Both the position numbers and the translations under genes were made by a program. This document shows, piece after piece, positions 23,787 to 31,089 of a stretch of DNA of 31,221 nt (the first letter of the stretch is position 1; the number at the start of each line of letters is the position of its first letter). The notes beneath the pieces are model-generated. The model ran no database searches and was not told the origin of the DNA. It was given only the letters and a program-made list of their open reading frames with translations. This DNA comes from JAVBNJ01 sp031551625 (GTDB lineage Bacteria; Bacteroidota; Bacteroidia; Bacteroidales; UBA932). The stretch is from positions 1 to 31,221 of the forward strand of contig JAVBNJ010000038.1 of assembly GCA_031551625.1 (NCBI GenBank), in the 5' to 3' direction.

Positions 23787-23794
23787 CAAAGATA
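23787..23794 (-). promoter_or_regulatory. -7 element of the pentapeptide-repeat gene
   Basis: CAAAGATA is TATCTTTG on the minus strand, a perfect -7 element about 35 nt before the ATG. The matching -33 was not clear. Confidence 0.5.
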
Positions 23795-23843
23795 CTATTT
23801 TTTTATGAATTTTATATAGAAATTACTAAAAATCAGTGTATTT

Positions 23844-24126
23844 ATGAATGGTAATAACGTTTGTAAGTTGAATCTTACCGTACCAACTTTCATGTCCTTC
23901 TAATTGGCGCCCCGCAGCTGTAGCTGAAACAGCATGTATGCATCAAAATGCAGCAGTAGCAGCGAATATTCAAGGAAAATTAAAATTTACAGCCGGTGAG
24001 TCGGCATCTAGTGGACATTATCCTAATTATTTTTGTTGTATAACTTGCGATGCATATGTCGGATACTATAATTGGACAGCCCCTGATTGTCTTGGTAAAT
24101 GCGGTCGACAAGTATATGGGCTGTGA
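23844..24126 (+). pseudogene. Remnant of a FISUMP-like Cys-rich secreted protein
   Basis: A reading frame without its own start runs from about 23872 to the TGA at 24124-24126. It contains LSCPSNWRPAAVAETAC and later many Cys, Gly and Tyr residues. This matches the C-terminal module of the 3560-4591 protein (GCPSGWRIATRAEVICF) as CPSxWRxAxxAExxC. A second frame at 23844-23903 (MNGNNVCKLNLTVPT...) may be the preceding part before a frameshift. No signal peptide, N-terminal module or RNA leader is present, so this is a broken tail of the family. It lies at the right edge of the AT-rich island, whose arrival may have removed the rest. The spacer 23753-24180 holds only this and two promoters. Confidence 0.6.
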
Positions 24127-24154
24127 GAAATTATTCGCTCTTTAAATAAAATCG

Positions 24155-24162
24155 TAACTTTG
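24155..24162 (+). promoter_or_regulatory. -7 element before the alkyltransferase-like gene
   Basis: TAACTTTG fits TAnnTTTG and ends 18 nt before the ATG at 24181. Because it covers the in-frame TTG at 24160, it argues against that upstream codon as the start. Confidence 0.5.
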
Positions 24163-24180
24163 TGGAAAACAATACAGCCC

Positions 24181-24522
24181 ATGAAAGAAACCGACCAATC
24201 GTTTTTCGAACAAGTGTGGGAGCTGGTAAAACTGGTTCCTTGTGGCCGCGTTACAAGTTACGGCGCTATTGCGCGGGCGCTGGGCTCGGCGCAGTCGTCG
24301 CGCATGGTGGGTTGGGCCATGAATGCCGCACATGTGTTAGACGATGTGCCCGCACACCGTGTGGTAAATCGCAATGGCATGCTTAGCGGCAAAGCGCATT
24401 TCAGTTCGCCAACCGAGATGCAGCGCCGCCTCGAAGCCGAAGGTGTACGAATCAAAAACGACTGCGTGGTGCAGTTTGATTTACTTTTCTGGGATCCGAT
24501 AAAAGAGCTTTTAATTCATTAA
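24181..24522 (+). CDS. Alkyltransferase-like (ATL) DNA-binding protein
   Basis: The 113-residue protein is the DNA-binding domain of the O6-alkylguanine-DNA alkyltransferase family. It has VPCGRVTSYGAIARALG near residues 19-35, the helix-turn-helix region with RMVGWAMN (Arg finger), and VPAHRVVNRNGMLSG near 57-71. In true MGMT/Ogt proteins the last motif is PCHRV with the methyl-accepting Cys. Here Cys is replaced by Ala (PAHR), so it cannot remove alkyl groups itself. ATL proteins (often PWHR) bind alkylated guanine and hand it to nucleotide excision repair. ATG 24181 is chosen over an in-frame TTG at 24160, which lies in the promoter. Confidence 0.9.
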   Translation: MKETDQSFFEQVWELVKLVPCGRVTSYGAIARALGSAQSSRMVGWAMNAAHVLDDVPAHRVVNRNGMLSGKAHFSSPTEMQRRLEAEGVRIKNDCVVQFDLLFWDPIKELLIH

Positions 24523-24612
24523 TAATTGATTATTAATGAATTAAAATGTAATCAAATGATTTCAAATCATTCTATTTGAAATAAATTTATTTCAAATTAA
24601 ATGATTACATTT
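24511..24612. repeat. Cluster of nested AT-rich palindromes
   Basis: Four inverted repeats follow one another. 24511-24526 is the perfect complement of 24529-24544 (16-bp arms, 2-nt centre). AAATGTAATCA (24544-24554) pairs with TGATTACATTT (24602-24612). Inside lie AATGATTT-C-AAATCATT at about 24556-24572 and the 24-bp palindrome ATTTGAAATAAA/TTTATTTCAAAT at about 24575-24598. The first may end ATL transcription; the outer pair runs into the truncated ATPase gene. It looks like a small insertion or a recombination scar. Confidence 0.7.
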
Positions 24613-25461
24613 GTGGCAGGGGTGAAAAAATATTTGGGCCGCTTGGCGCCCGTGGTTTCCATGACCGACGGCTCGCAGAGCTACGAACTATCGTTTGGGG
24701 TAGATATCAAAGAAAAGCAATTGTCGATTGACGAAATTTTAGATTTGCCACAGAAAATAGCGGCCGATACGAAAAAGCAATTGGTGGTGTGTATCGACGA
24801 GTTTCAGAACTTCAACAGTTACGACGACCCGATTGGATTTCAACAGAAACTGCGTGCGCATTGGCAGCGGCACACGAAAGTGAGCTATTGCCTCTATGGC
24901 AGCAAACGTCACATGTTGCTGGATATTTTTACGAACTACGGTATGCCGTTCTATAAATTCGGCGATGTTCTTTTTCTGCAAAAAATCAGCCGGACTAATT
25001 GGGTGAAATTTATTGGTGAGCGTTTCCGTAGCACCGGCAAACAGATTGCGCCGGAGTTGTGCGGCGACATTGCTGACCGGATGCAGTGCCACTCGTACTA
25101 CACACAACAGTTGAGCCAGCAAGTATGGTTGCGTACTGAAAAAGTGTGCAGCAAAAAAATTATCGATGAAGCATTTGAATCGCTAATCGGCCAGTTGAGT
25201 CTGTTATTTACAAATATCGTAGATTCGCTCACGGCAAAGCAGATTAATTTTCTACTGGCTGTGGCCGCGGGCATTACCAATTTCTCATCGAAAGACGTAT
25301 TGAAAAAATACGATTTGGGAAGTTCCGCAAATATTAAAAACCTGCGGAAAGCTACGCTCGAAAAGGATTTGATAGATGTGTTGCCCAATAAAAAAACAGT
25401 GCTGCAAGACCCAGCCTTTGAATATTGGTTGAAAAATGTGTACAGTGGAAAAGGCTTGTAA
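24601..25461 (+). pseudogene. 5'-truncated archaeal-type AAA ATPase
   Basis: The 286-residue product matches the middle and end of the large family of archaeal-type AAA ATPases that is often multi-copy in Bacteroidales. Visible features are the Walker B region QLVVCIDEFQNF near residues 59-70, LRAHWQRHTKVSYCLYGSKRHML near 80-102 (sensor 1), the helical lid, and a C-terminal winged-helix region ending DPAFEYWLKNVY. The N-terminal part of about 100 residues with the Walker A loop (GxxxxGK) is missing, and an in-frame TAA directly precedes the ATG. ATP binding should be lost, so it is called a pseudogene. The 5' border coincides with the palindrome cluster at 24511-24612. Confidence 0.75.
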
Positions 25462-25484
25462 ATCTAAATAAATTGCTATATTTG
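25455..25484 (+). promoter_or_regulatory. Promoter of kduI
   Basis: CTTG (25455-25458), an 18-nt gap and TATATTTG (25477-25484) fit the Bacteroidota consensus, about 30 nt before the ATG at 25514. Confidence 0.6.
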
Positions 25485-25513
25485 TACATTGTTCACAAAA
25501 ATCTGCTACGAAA

Positions 25514-26356
25514 ATGAAAACGAATTACGAAGTACGTCCCGCATCGCACCCGCTCGATGCCAAGCAATACGACACAACCCGCTTGCGCAAGGAATTTCTG
25601 ATTGAAAAATTATTTGCAGCCGATGAGGTGAACATGGTGTATACAATGTACGACCGCCTGATTGTGGGTGGCGCCATGCCGGTGAAAGAAGCGTTGAAAC
25701 TGGAAAACGTCGACCCGTTGAAAGCACCATTCTTCCTGCATCGCCGCGAGTTGGGCATTGTGAACGTGGGTGGTGCCGGCACAGTGACCGTTGATGGCAC
25801 TGCGTATAAATTGGCTTACAAAGAAGCGTTGTATCTCGGCAAAGGCGACCGCACGGTTACATTTGCGAGCGATGACAGTGAAACACCGGCGCATTTCTAT
25901 TTCAATTCGGCACCGGCACATGCTACCTATCCCGATAAGAAAATTACGGCCGCCGACCGTATCGTGATTGAATTGGGAGCACCCGAAACATGCAACCACC
26001 GCATATTGAATAAGCTGATTGTGCGCGAAATTTTGACCACTTGCCAATTGCAAATGGGTATGACGGAACTGCAAACAGGCAGTGTGTGGAATACGATGCC
26101 GCCGCATACACACAGCCGTCGCATGGAAGCGTATTTTTACTTTGAAGTGCCACAACAACAAGCAGTGTGCCACTTTATGGGCGAAACGCAGGAAACACGC
26201 CATATTTGGATGAGTAACGAGCAGGCGGTAATTTCACCCGAATGGTCGATTCACTCGGCTGCCGGAACGGCTAACTACACTTTTATTTGGGGCATGGGCG
26301 GCGAGAACCTTGACTACGACGACAAGGATAACTGCATGCCGGACGAGCTGCGGTAA
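25514..26356 (+). CDS. kduI: 5-dehydro-4-deoxy-D-glucuronate isomerase
   Basis: KduI converts 5-keto-4-deoxyuronate, from pectin or other uronic-acid polymers, into 2,5-diketo-3-deoxygluconate. The 280-residue cupin has the N-terminal MKTNYEVRPASHPLDAKQYD and RLRKEFLIEKLF blocks. MYDRLIVGGAMPVKEALKLE lies near residues 46-65 and FFLHRRELGIVNVGG near 73-87. The metal-site motif MPPHTHSRRMEAYFYFE near 195-211 holds two His and a Glu, with a further His in WSIHSAAG. Length equals the family norm. It has its own promoter, and no other pectin-degradation gene is nearby. It shares a terminator region with the convergent hisS. Confidence 0.95.
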   Translation: MKTNYEVRPASHPLDAKQYDTTRLRKEFLIEKLFAADEVNMVYTMYDRLIVGGAMPVKEALKLENVDPLKAPFFLHRRELGIVNVGGAGTVTVDGTAYKLAYKEALYLGKGDRTVTFASDDSETPAHFYFNSAPAHATYPDKKITAADRIVIELGAPETCNHRILNKLIVREILTTCQLQMGMTELQTGSVWNTMPPHTHSRRMEAYFYFEVPQQQAVCHFMGETQETRHIWMSNEQAVISPEWSIHSAAGTANYTFIWGMGGENLDYDDKDNCMPDELR

Positions 26357-26395
26357 TTGGTTTCCCACAAAGATACTAAGAACACAAAGAAAAAT

Positions 26396-26441
26396 GCAAA
26401 AGGCACAAGGAAATAAATCTTTGTGCCCTTCGTGTTTTTGC
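26396..26441. terminator. Bidirectional terminator between kduI and hisS
   Basis: GCAAAAGGCACAAGG (about 26396-26410) pairs with CTTTGTGCCCTT (26419-26430) and continues into TTTTTGC, with an A-rich flank upstream that gives a T-run on the other strand. The preceding ACAAAGATACTAAGAACACA phrase is a simple repeated sequence. Confidence 0.65.
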
Positions 26442-26450
26442 GGGAATAAA

Positions 26451-27803
26451 TTATTTCACAAGTTGAAAGAGTGCATCTATTGAAACAACTTGCTGTTCGC
26501 CGGTTTTCAGGTTCTTTAGTGAAATAGTATTCGTTTTCAACTCGTCTTCGCCCACAATTGCTGCAAACGGAATGGTGCGACGGTCGGCATATTCAAACTG
26601 CTTTTTTAGTTTTGCACGGTCGGGATAAATTTCGGCTACAATATTTTTACTGCGCAATTGCTGTACATATTGCAGTGCTTGCCGTTCTTCGGCTTCGCCA
26701 AGGTTGAAGAATAGTACACGGGTACTTTCGGCTGCTGTACTCGGGAATTTGTCGAGTTGCAACAACACATCGTAAATGCGGTCGGCGCCAAATGAAATGC
26801 CTACGCCCGACATGTTTTTAAGGCCAAAGATACCGGTGAGGTCATCGTAACGGCCGCCCCCGGTAATGCTTCCCATCTCTACGCCCCCGGCTTTGACTTC
26901 GAAGATGGCGCCGGTGTAGTAGTTCAATCCGCGTGCCAACGAAAGGTCTAATTCTAAAGTTTGTTTTATTTGTAACGTTTTCAGGTAATCGAAAATTGTT
27001 TTTAATTCCTGCACGCCAAGCGTACCGGTGGCCGACGGTTGCAGAATAGTTTGCAATTTGGTTAATTTTTCGTCGTTATTTCCGTGCAGCTCCAGGATTG
27101 GTTGCAACTGCTCAATAGCTTGCGGAGCAATGCCTTTAGCCAGCAACTCTTGCTTCACAGCTTCCAGTCCTACTTTGTCCATCTTGTCAATGGCGACCGT
27201 AATATCAATCAATTTGTCGGCTTCGCCGATGATTTCAGCAATGCCGCTCAATACCTTGCGGTTGTTTATTTTCACAACCACATCGATGTCCAATGTCAAG
27301 AATACCTCATCGATAATTTGTACCAACTCTACTTCGTTAAGCAGCGAGGTGCTTCCGATAACATCGGCGTCGCATTGGTAGAACTCGCGGTAACGGCCTT
27401 TCTGCGGACGGTCGGCGCGCCATACCGGTTGCAGTTGGTAGCGCTTGAACGGGAATACCAATTCGCTCTGGTGTTGCACCACAAAGCGGGCAAAGGGAAC
27501 CGTAAGATCGTAACGTAATCCTTTTTCACACACTTGCAAGGCTAATGCGTTGCTATCGTTGAGGGCTGTGGACTGTATGCCTGCAAAGGCATCGCCGGAG
27601 TTCAGAATTTTGAATAATAACTTATCGCCCTCGTCGCCATATTTGCCGAGCAATGTCGACAGGTTTTCCATGGCCGGTGTTTCGATAGGAGCATAACCGT
27701 ATTTTTTATAAACGTTACGGATCGTATCGAAAATATAGTTGCGCCGTGCCGTTTCAATGGGCAAGAAATCGCGTGTTCCTTTGGGTATACTTGGTTTACT
27801 CAT
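26451..27803 (-). CDS. hisS: Histidyl-tRNA synthetase
   Basis: HisS charges tRNA-His. The 450-residue class II synthetase starts SKPSIPKGTRDFLP. It has motif 1 (YAPIETPAMENLSTLLGKYG near residues 37-56), motif 2 around RYQLQPVWRADRPQKGRYREF near 120-140, the histidine-specific loops LARGLNYYTGAIFEV near 285-300 and GGGRYDDLTGIFG (motif 3 region), and a C-terminal anticodon-binding domain (about 345-445). Length is typical of Bacteroidota. It lies 127 nt downstream of the T9SS protein gene on the same strand, with a palindromic repeat in between. Confidence 0.96.
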   Translation of the reverse strand: MSKPSIPKGTRDFLPIETARRNYIFDTIRNVYKKYGYAPIETPAMENLSTLLGKYGDEGDKLLFKILNSGDAFAGIQSTALNDSNALALQVCEKGLRYDLTVPFARFVVQHQSELVFPFKRYQLQPVWRADRPQKGRYREFYQCDADVIGSTSLLNEVELVQIIDEVFLTLDIDVVVKINNRKVLSGIAEIIGEADKLIDITVAIDKMDKVGLEAVKQELLAKGIAPQAIEQLQPILELHGNNDEKLTKLQTILQPSATGTLGVQELKTIFDYLKTLQIKQTLELDLSLARGLNYYTGAIFEVKAGGVEMGSITGGGRYDDLTGIFGLKNMSGVGISFGADRIYDVLLQLDKFPSTAAESTRVLFFNLGEAEERQALQYVQQLRSKNIVAEIYPDRAKLKKQFEYADRRTIPFAAIVGEDELKTNTISLKNLKTGEQQVVSIDALFQLVK

Positions 27804-27846
27804 GGTAAAATTCGTGTAATTTCAATTTCGTATCTCAATGTGTGTT

Positions 27847-27866
27847 ATTGCGAGGTACGAAGCAAT
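27847..27866. repeat. REP-like palindrome, copy 1
   Basis: ATTGCGAGGTACGAAGCAAT has ATTGC/GCAAT ends. Its reverse complement, ATTGCTTCGTACCTCGCAAT, matches the copy at 30908-30927 at 18 of 20 positions. It lies in the leader of hisS. Confidence 0.6.
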
Positions 27867-27930
27867 TTAAATTTGTGTTTATTCGTGTAATTAGCTTCGC
27901 TGAACTTACGGTTCGTGGCTAACTGTTCTT

Positions 27931-29310
27931 CTACCGGAAGATGTGCAGTGCTCCTTTGTAATCGGAACTGCTGTACTGCACGCCGTCCCAGCCTTCGCCA
28001 CTGAAGATGTAAAAATAAACGCCATCGGCCACTTGTCCGCGATTGCCCATCAGGCGGCCATCCCAGCCTTCCCACTCGTCGGCATGGCCTTCGTATTTGT
28101 AGACAAGCATTCCTGAACGGCTGTAGATAGCTATTTTTATATTCTCTAATGATACCGGTTCGTTGCCTTTTACGAATTTAAAAATGTCGTTCTGTCCGTC
28201 GCCATTGGGTGTAAAAGCGTTGGGAATGGCTTCGGTATTAAATTTTGACGGTGATACTTCAATGCCCGTAATCGCTGTACTGTCGGTGCAGCCGGTGGTG
28301 AGGTTGCGAACAATCAATCGTACCGTGTATTTTCCCGGTAGATAACCGTCAACGGTATTTCCTTTATATGACATTTTCGGATAAATCCAGTCGGAAGGTG
28401 TAGTGGTTGAATCACGCCATATTATAAGCCTTCCGGCACCTTGCACATTTTCATTGCCGAAACCTTTCCAGTAAAACTTACCAGCGTTGATGCTTTCTTC
28501 TTGCGAGAATCGTAATTGATACAATGCATCTCCTTTCGGTGGTTCCGGTGCTACTTTCCATTGGTTGTCTACAAATTCCTGCGCCGTGATTTTTGCATAA
28601 ACCGCTATCGCAGGCACTGTGTACGATGTAGTATAACTGGCGCTTTTGCCGAATACATCAATTACATTTAAGCTGTAGCTCGATTCTTTTAGCGGTGGCG
28701 GCGAACTGATAAAAATATAGGAGCTCTTGCGTGTTTTCCACGATATGTCGGGATTATCGACGCCTTCGTGAATGTCGGCACTTGCACTCCACTGCATGCT
28801 TTGCACGCCGTAGTAAGTAGAATCGCCAATGTGCGGAGGATTCAGGAATTGGTTAAAGTTATAAATTGTGTAGCCCGTGTAAATGGAAGGTGTCGACACT
28901 TCATCCAGCCGCAGTTCAGTGCAGGTATTGAGGGCTGTAATCGTATCGATATGAAAATTATCGAAGAATACCCAGCACGAAAAAGTATCGAGGGCTGCAT
29001 TGTTTAACGCGACCTGATAACCGCCGGGCGCTGTTACCGTGTAGGTCGAACTAACGACATTCGCATCTGTTTGCCGTATGGTAAATGTTGTGTCGGCAGG
29101 ATTGAGGAAACGCCATGTGAAAGTTGTGGCCGTTCCACCCGGACTTTGTGCATTGAGTACGCCTGTCGTTTTATCAAAAAATACATACACCGATTCAGCA
29201 CGACCCGTCAACTGCCGGGTCGGTTTTACCACATCGGGGTTTACTGCCGCAAGTTGTGCCGAGGATACGAGTGGAAGTAACAATAATATGCCGATTAAAT
29301 ATTTTTTCAT
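27931..29310 (-). CDS. T9SS type B sorting-domain protein
   Basis: The 459-residue secreted protein has a signal peptide (MKKYLIGILLLLPLVSSAQ). Beta-sandwich regions follow (about 30-340, with Ig/PKD-like stretches such as YSLNVIDVFGKSASYTTSY and GKYTVRLIVRNLTTGCTDS). The C-terminal domain (about 365-459) is of the CHU_C / type B kind: IPNAFTPNGDGQNDIFKFVKG, then IAIYSRSGMLVYKYEGHADE, WDGRLMGNRGQVADGVYFYI and a final KGALHIFR. This domain directs export through the type IX secretion system and surface attachment or release. The start overlaps the tyrS stop by 4 nt, an unusual coupling of a secreted protein to a tRNA synthetase. Confidence 0.9.
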   Translation of the reverse strand: MKKYLIGILLLLPLVSSAQLAAVNPDVVKPTRQLTGRAESVYVFFDKTTGVLNAQSPGGTATTFTWRFLNPADTTFTIRQTDANVVSSTYTVTAPGGYQVALNNAALDTFSCWVFFDNFHIDTITALNTCTELRLDEVSTPSIYTGYTIYNFNQFLNPPHIGDSTYYGVQSMQWSASADIHEGVDNPDISWKTRKSSYIFISSPPPLKESSYSLNVIDVFGKSASYTTSYTVPAIAVYAKITAQEFVDNQWKVAPEPPKGDALYQLRFSQEESINAGKFYWKGFGNENVQGAGRLIIWRDSTTTPSDWIYPKMSYKGNTVDGYLPGKYTVRLIVRNLTTGCTDSTAITGIEVSPSKFNTEAIPNAFTPNGDGQNDIFKFVKGNEPVSLENIKIAIYSRSGMLVYKYEGHADEWEGWDGRLMGNRGQVADGVYFYIFSGEGWDGVQYSSSDYKGALHIFR

Positions 29311-30596
29311 TTTACACGAATGATAAAATAATTTTTCTTGCCTTTTTGCACCAATAAATATTTGCCGTTAATCAAATGTTCTGTGGTTACATTCATTTCC
29401 ACATCGCCGATTTTTTCTTTGTTAAGGCCGACACCGCCTCCTTGGATCATTTTGCGGCATTCGCCTTTCGAGGGAAATACTTGTGTTTTCACGGCTAATA
29501 ATTCCATTACGTTTTGCGGAAAATCCGTTGCCTCCATATCAAACATCGGCACCCCGTCGAATACGGCAAGGAATGTTTGCTCGTCGAGTTTTTTCAAGGC
29601 TTCGGACGTAGCATTGCCGAAAAGTATTTGCGAGGCTTCCACTGCCGCTTCGTATTCGTTGCGACCGTGCACCATTACGGTTACTTCTTCGGCCAGTCGT
29701 TTTTGCAACAGGCGCAAGTGCGGTTCTGCCTTATGTCTGGTAATTAGTTCCTCAATTTCGTCTTTATCAAGAATGGTAAATATCTTGATATATTTTTCCG
29801 AATCCTCGTCGGTGCAGTTGAGCCAGAACTGGTAGAATGCATACGGGCTGGTGCGTGTGGCATCGAGCCACACGTTGCCGCTTTCGGTTTTGCCGAATTT
29901 GCCGCCATCGGCTTTAGTGATGAGCGGCCATGTCAGTGCATACGCTTCGCCACCAACTTTGCGGCGGATAAGTTCCGTGCCGGTGGTAATGTTTCCCCAC
30001 TGGTCGCTGCCGCCCATTTGCAATTTGCAGTTATTGTTTTGAAACAAATGCAAAAAGTCGGTGCCTTGCACTAATTGATACGTAAACTCGGTAAACGACA
30101 TGCCTTCCTTTGCTTCGCCCGTCAAGCGTTTCTTTACGCTGTCTTTGGCCATCATGTAATTCACGGTAATATGCTTGCCAATGTCGCGGATGAACTCGAG
30201 AAACGAATAATTTTTCATCCAATCATAATTGTTCACCAGCTCTGCGCGATTCGGCTCACTGCCTTCGAAGTTGATGAAGCGCGCTAGTTGTGCCTTGATG
30301 CATTCTTGATTGTGTCGAAGCTCCGTTTCGTTCAGCAAATTGCGCTCCTGCGATTTTCCCGACGGATCGCCAATCATGCCGGTAGCGCCGCCCACCAAGG
30401 CAATCGGTTTGTGTTCGCACCGTTGAAAATGCATCAAACTCATTACACTTACCAAATGGCCAATGTGTAATGAATCGGCCGTCGGGTCAATACCCACGTA
30501 GGCCGAACACATTTCCTTTGTTAACATTTCTTCGGTGCCGGGCATCATGTCGTGAATCATCCCGCGCCAACGCAATTCTTCTACAAAATTTTTCAT
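29307..30596 (-). CDS. tyrS: Tyrosyl-tRNA synthetase
   Basis: TyrS charges tRNA-Tyr. The 429-residue class I synthetase has YVGIDPTADSLHIGHL (HIGH signature) near residues 33-48 and GGATGMIGDPSGKSQER near 69-85. It also has QMGGSDQWGNITTG near 195-208, KFGKTESGNVWLD (the KMSKS equivalent) near 232-244, and a C-terminal S4 RNA-binding domain (about 360-425, with KGECRKMIQGGGVGLN and KYLLVQKGKKNY). Length is typical. It is the first gene of the minus-strand group tyrS - T9SS protein - hisS. Confidence 0.96.
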   Translation of the reverse strand: MKNFVEELRWRGMIHDMMPGTEEMLTKEMCSAYVGIDPTADSLHIGHLVSVMSLMHFQRCEHKPIALVGGATGMIGDPSGKSQERNLLNETELRHNQECIKAQLARFINFEGSEPNRAELVNNYDWMKNYSFLEFIRDIGKHITVNYMMAKDSVKKRLTGEAKEGMSFTEFTYQLVQGTDFLHLFQNNNCKLQMGGSDQWGNITTGTELIRRKVGGEAYALTWPLITKADGGKFGKTESGNVWLDATRTSPYAFYQFWLNCTDEDSEKYIKIFTILDKDEIEELITRHKAEPHLRLLQKRLAEEVTVMVHGRNEYEAAVEASQILFGNATSEALKKLDEQTFLAVFDGVPMFDMEATDFPQNVMELLAVKTQVFPSKGECRKMIQGGGVGLNKEKIGDVEMNVTTEHLINGKYLLVQKGKKNYFIIRVK

Positions 30597-30614
30597 AGCT
30601 CTAAAAATAACCTA

Positions 30615-30622
30615 CAAAGATA
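30615..30622 (-). promoter_or_regulatory. -7 element before tyrS
   Basis: CAAAGATA is TATCTTTG on the minus strand, 18 nt before the tyrS ATG. The -33 is unclear. Confidence 0.5.
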
Positions 30623-30659
30623 ACGATTTTTAGCCAGTTTTTGGGAAAGTGAAAAAATA

Positions 30660-30691
30660 TTTGCGTATTAAAAAATAAATTTCAATCTTTG
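30660..30691 (+). promoter_or_regulatory. Promoter of structured RNA copy C
   Basis: TTTG (30660-30663), a 20-nt gap and AATCTTTG (30684-30691), the same unusual -7 form used by copies A and B. Confidence 0.65.
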
Positions 30692-30907
30692 TGCTATTAG
30701 ATGTTCTTTTTTATTGGTATTTATTCCCTATAGAAAATTTCGACACTTTTCGTATTAAAAGGATAAAGACAAGGCATTCACAATGAATCAACGTGGGCTT
30801 TGCTTATTTTTAATACAGGTCGTCGAAAACCTTCTATAGGATAAGTTTAGTCCACATTTCTGTTTTATAGCATATATAACGACGTGGACGTGGCGAGAAA
30901 TGGAGAG

Positions 30908-30927
30908 ATTGCTTCATCCCTCGCAAT
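30908..30927. repeat. REP-like palindrome, copy 2
   Basis: ATTGCTTCATCCCTCGCAAT is followed by GACGGG. It is the same family as 27847-27866 on the opposite strand. It lies in the linker between the pseudoknot and stem 2 of RNA copy C, which is longer than in copy A. Confidence 0.6.
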
Positions 30928-30983
30928 GACGGGCAGCGAATAAAAATCGTAGCAAGGGGTTGTTGTGTTTGTTTGTTATATGG

Positions 30984-31020
30984 AACGCGGATGACGCTGA
31001 TTAGACGGATTTACGCGGAT
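30984..31020. repeat. GCGGAT-type simple repeat in the stem 2 tip
   Basis: Four GAT-ended units follow each other (ACGCGGAT, GACGCTGAT, TAGACGGAT, TTACGCGGAT). I recall similar GCGGATTTACGCGGAT phrases as dispersed repeats in Bacteroidota intergenic DNA. Here it replaces the short tip of stem 2 without breaking the stem. Confidence 0.5.
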
Positions 31021-31089
31021 TTTAAAACAACCCCGAAGCTATGCAAATATAAACTAAAAAATTAGTTAAAAATTTAAAACAAAATATGT

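Larger units (their letters stand above)
17956..23843. mobile_element. AT-rich integrase-bearing accessory island
   Basis: Between tRNA-Lys and the FISUMP-like remnant the DNA becomes strongly AT-rich. By hand count 19381-19440 has 12 G/C of 60, against 36 of 60 for 11461-11520 in hydG. It holds a tyrosine recombinase, a two-TM protein, an ATP-grasp/radical-SAM fusion and a pentapeptide-repeat membrane protein. Base composition, recombinase and the tRNA neighbour suggest horizontal gain. Borders are approximate: no copy of the tRNA-Lys 3' end or other direct repeat was found at the right side, so the exact attachment sites are unknown. Confidence 0.5.
30699..31089 (+). ncRNA. Structured pseudoknotted leader RNA, copy C
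   Basis: Stem 1a: CCTATAGAA (30727-30735) with TTCTATAGG (30832-30840). Internal loop: AA (30736-30737) against ACC (30829-30831). Stem 1b: TTTCGAC (30738-30744) with GTCGAAA (30822-30828). Inner stem: GTATTAAAA (30752-30760) with TTTTAATAC (30808-30816). Pseudoknot: 30790-30807 with 30841-30858, 15 of 18 paired and starting directly after stem 1 as in copy A. Stem 2: CGTAGC (30948-30953) with GCTATG (31038-31043) and GGGGTTGTT (30956-30964) with AACAACCCC (31026-31034). AAACTAAAAAAT (31051-31062) lies 27 nt before the ATG, against 28 nt in copy A. TGTTCTTT (30702-30709) is 10 nt after the -7. Repeats occupy the linker and the stem 2 tip. Confidence 0.8.
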
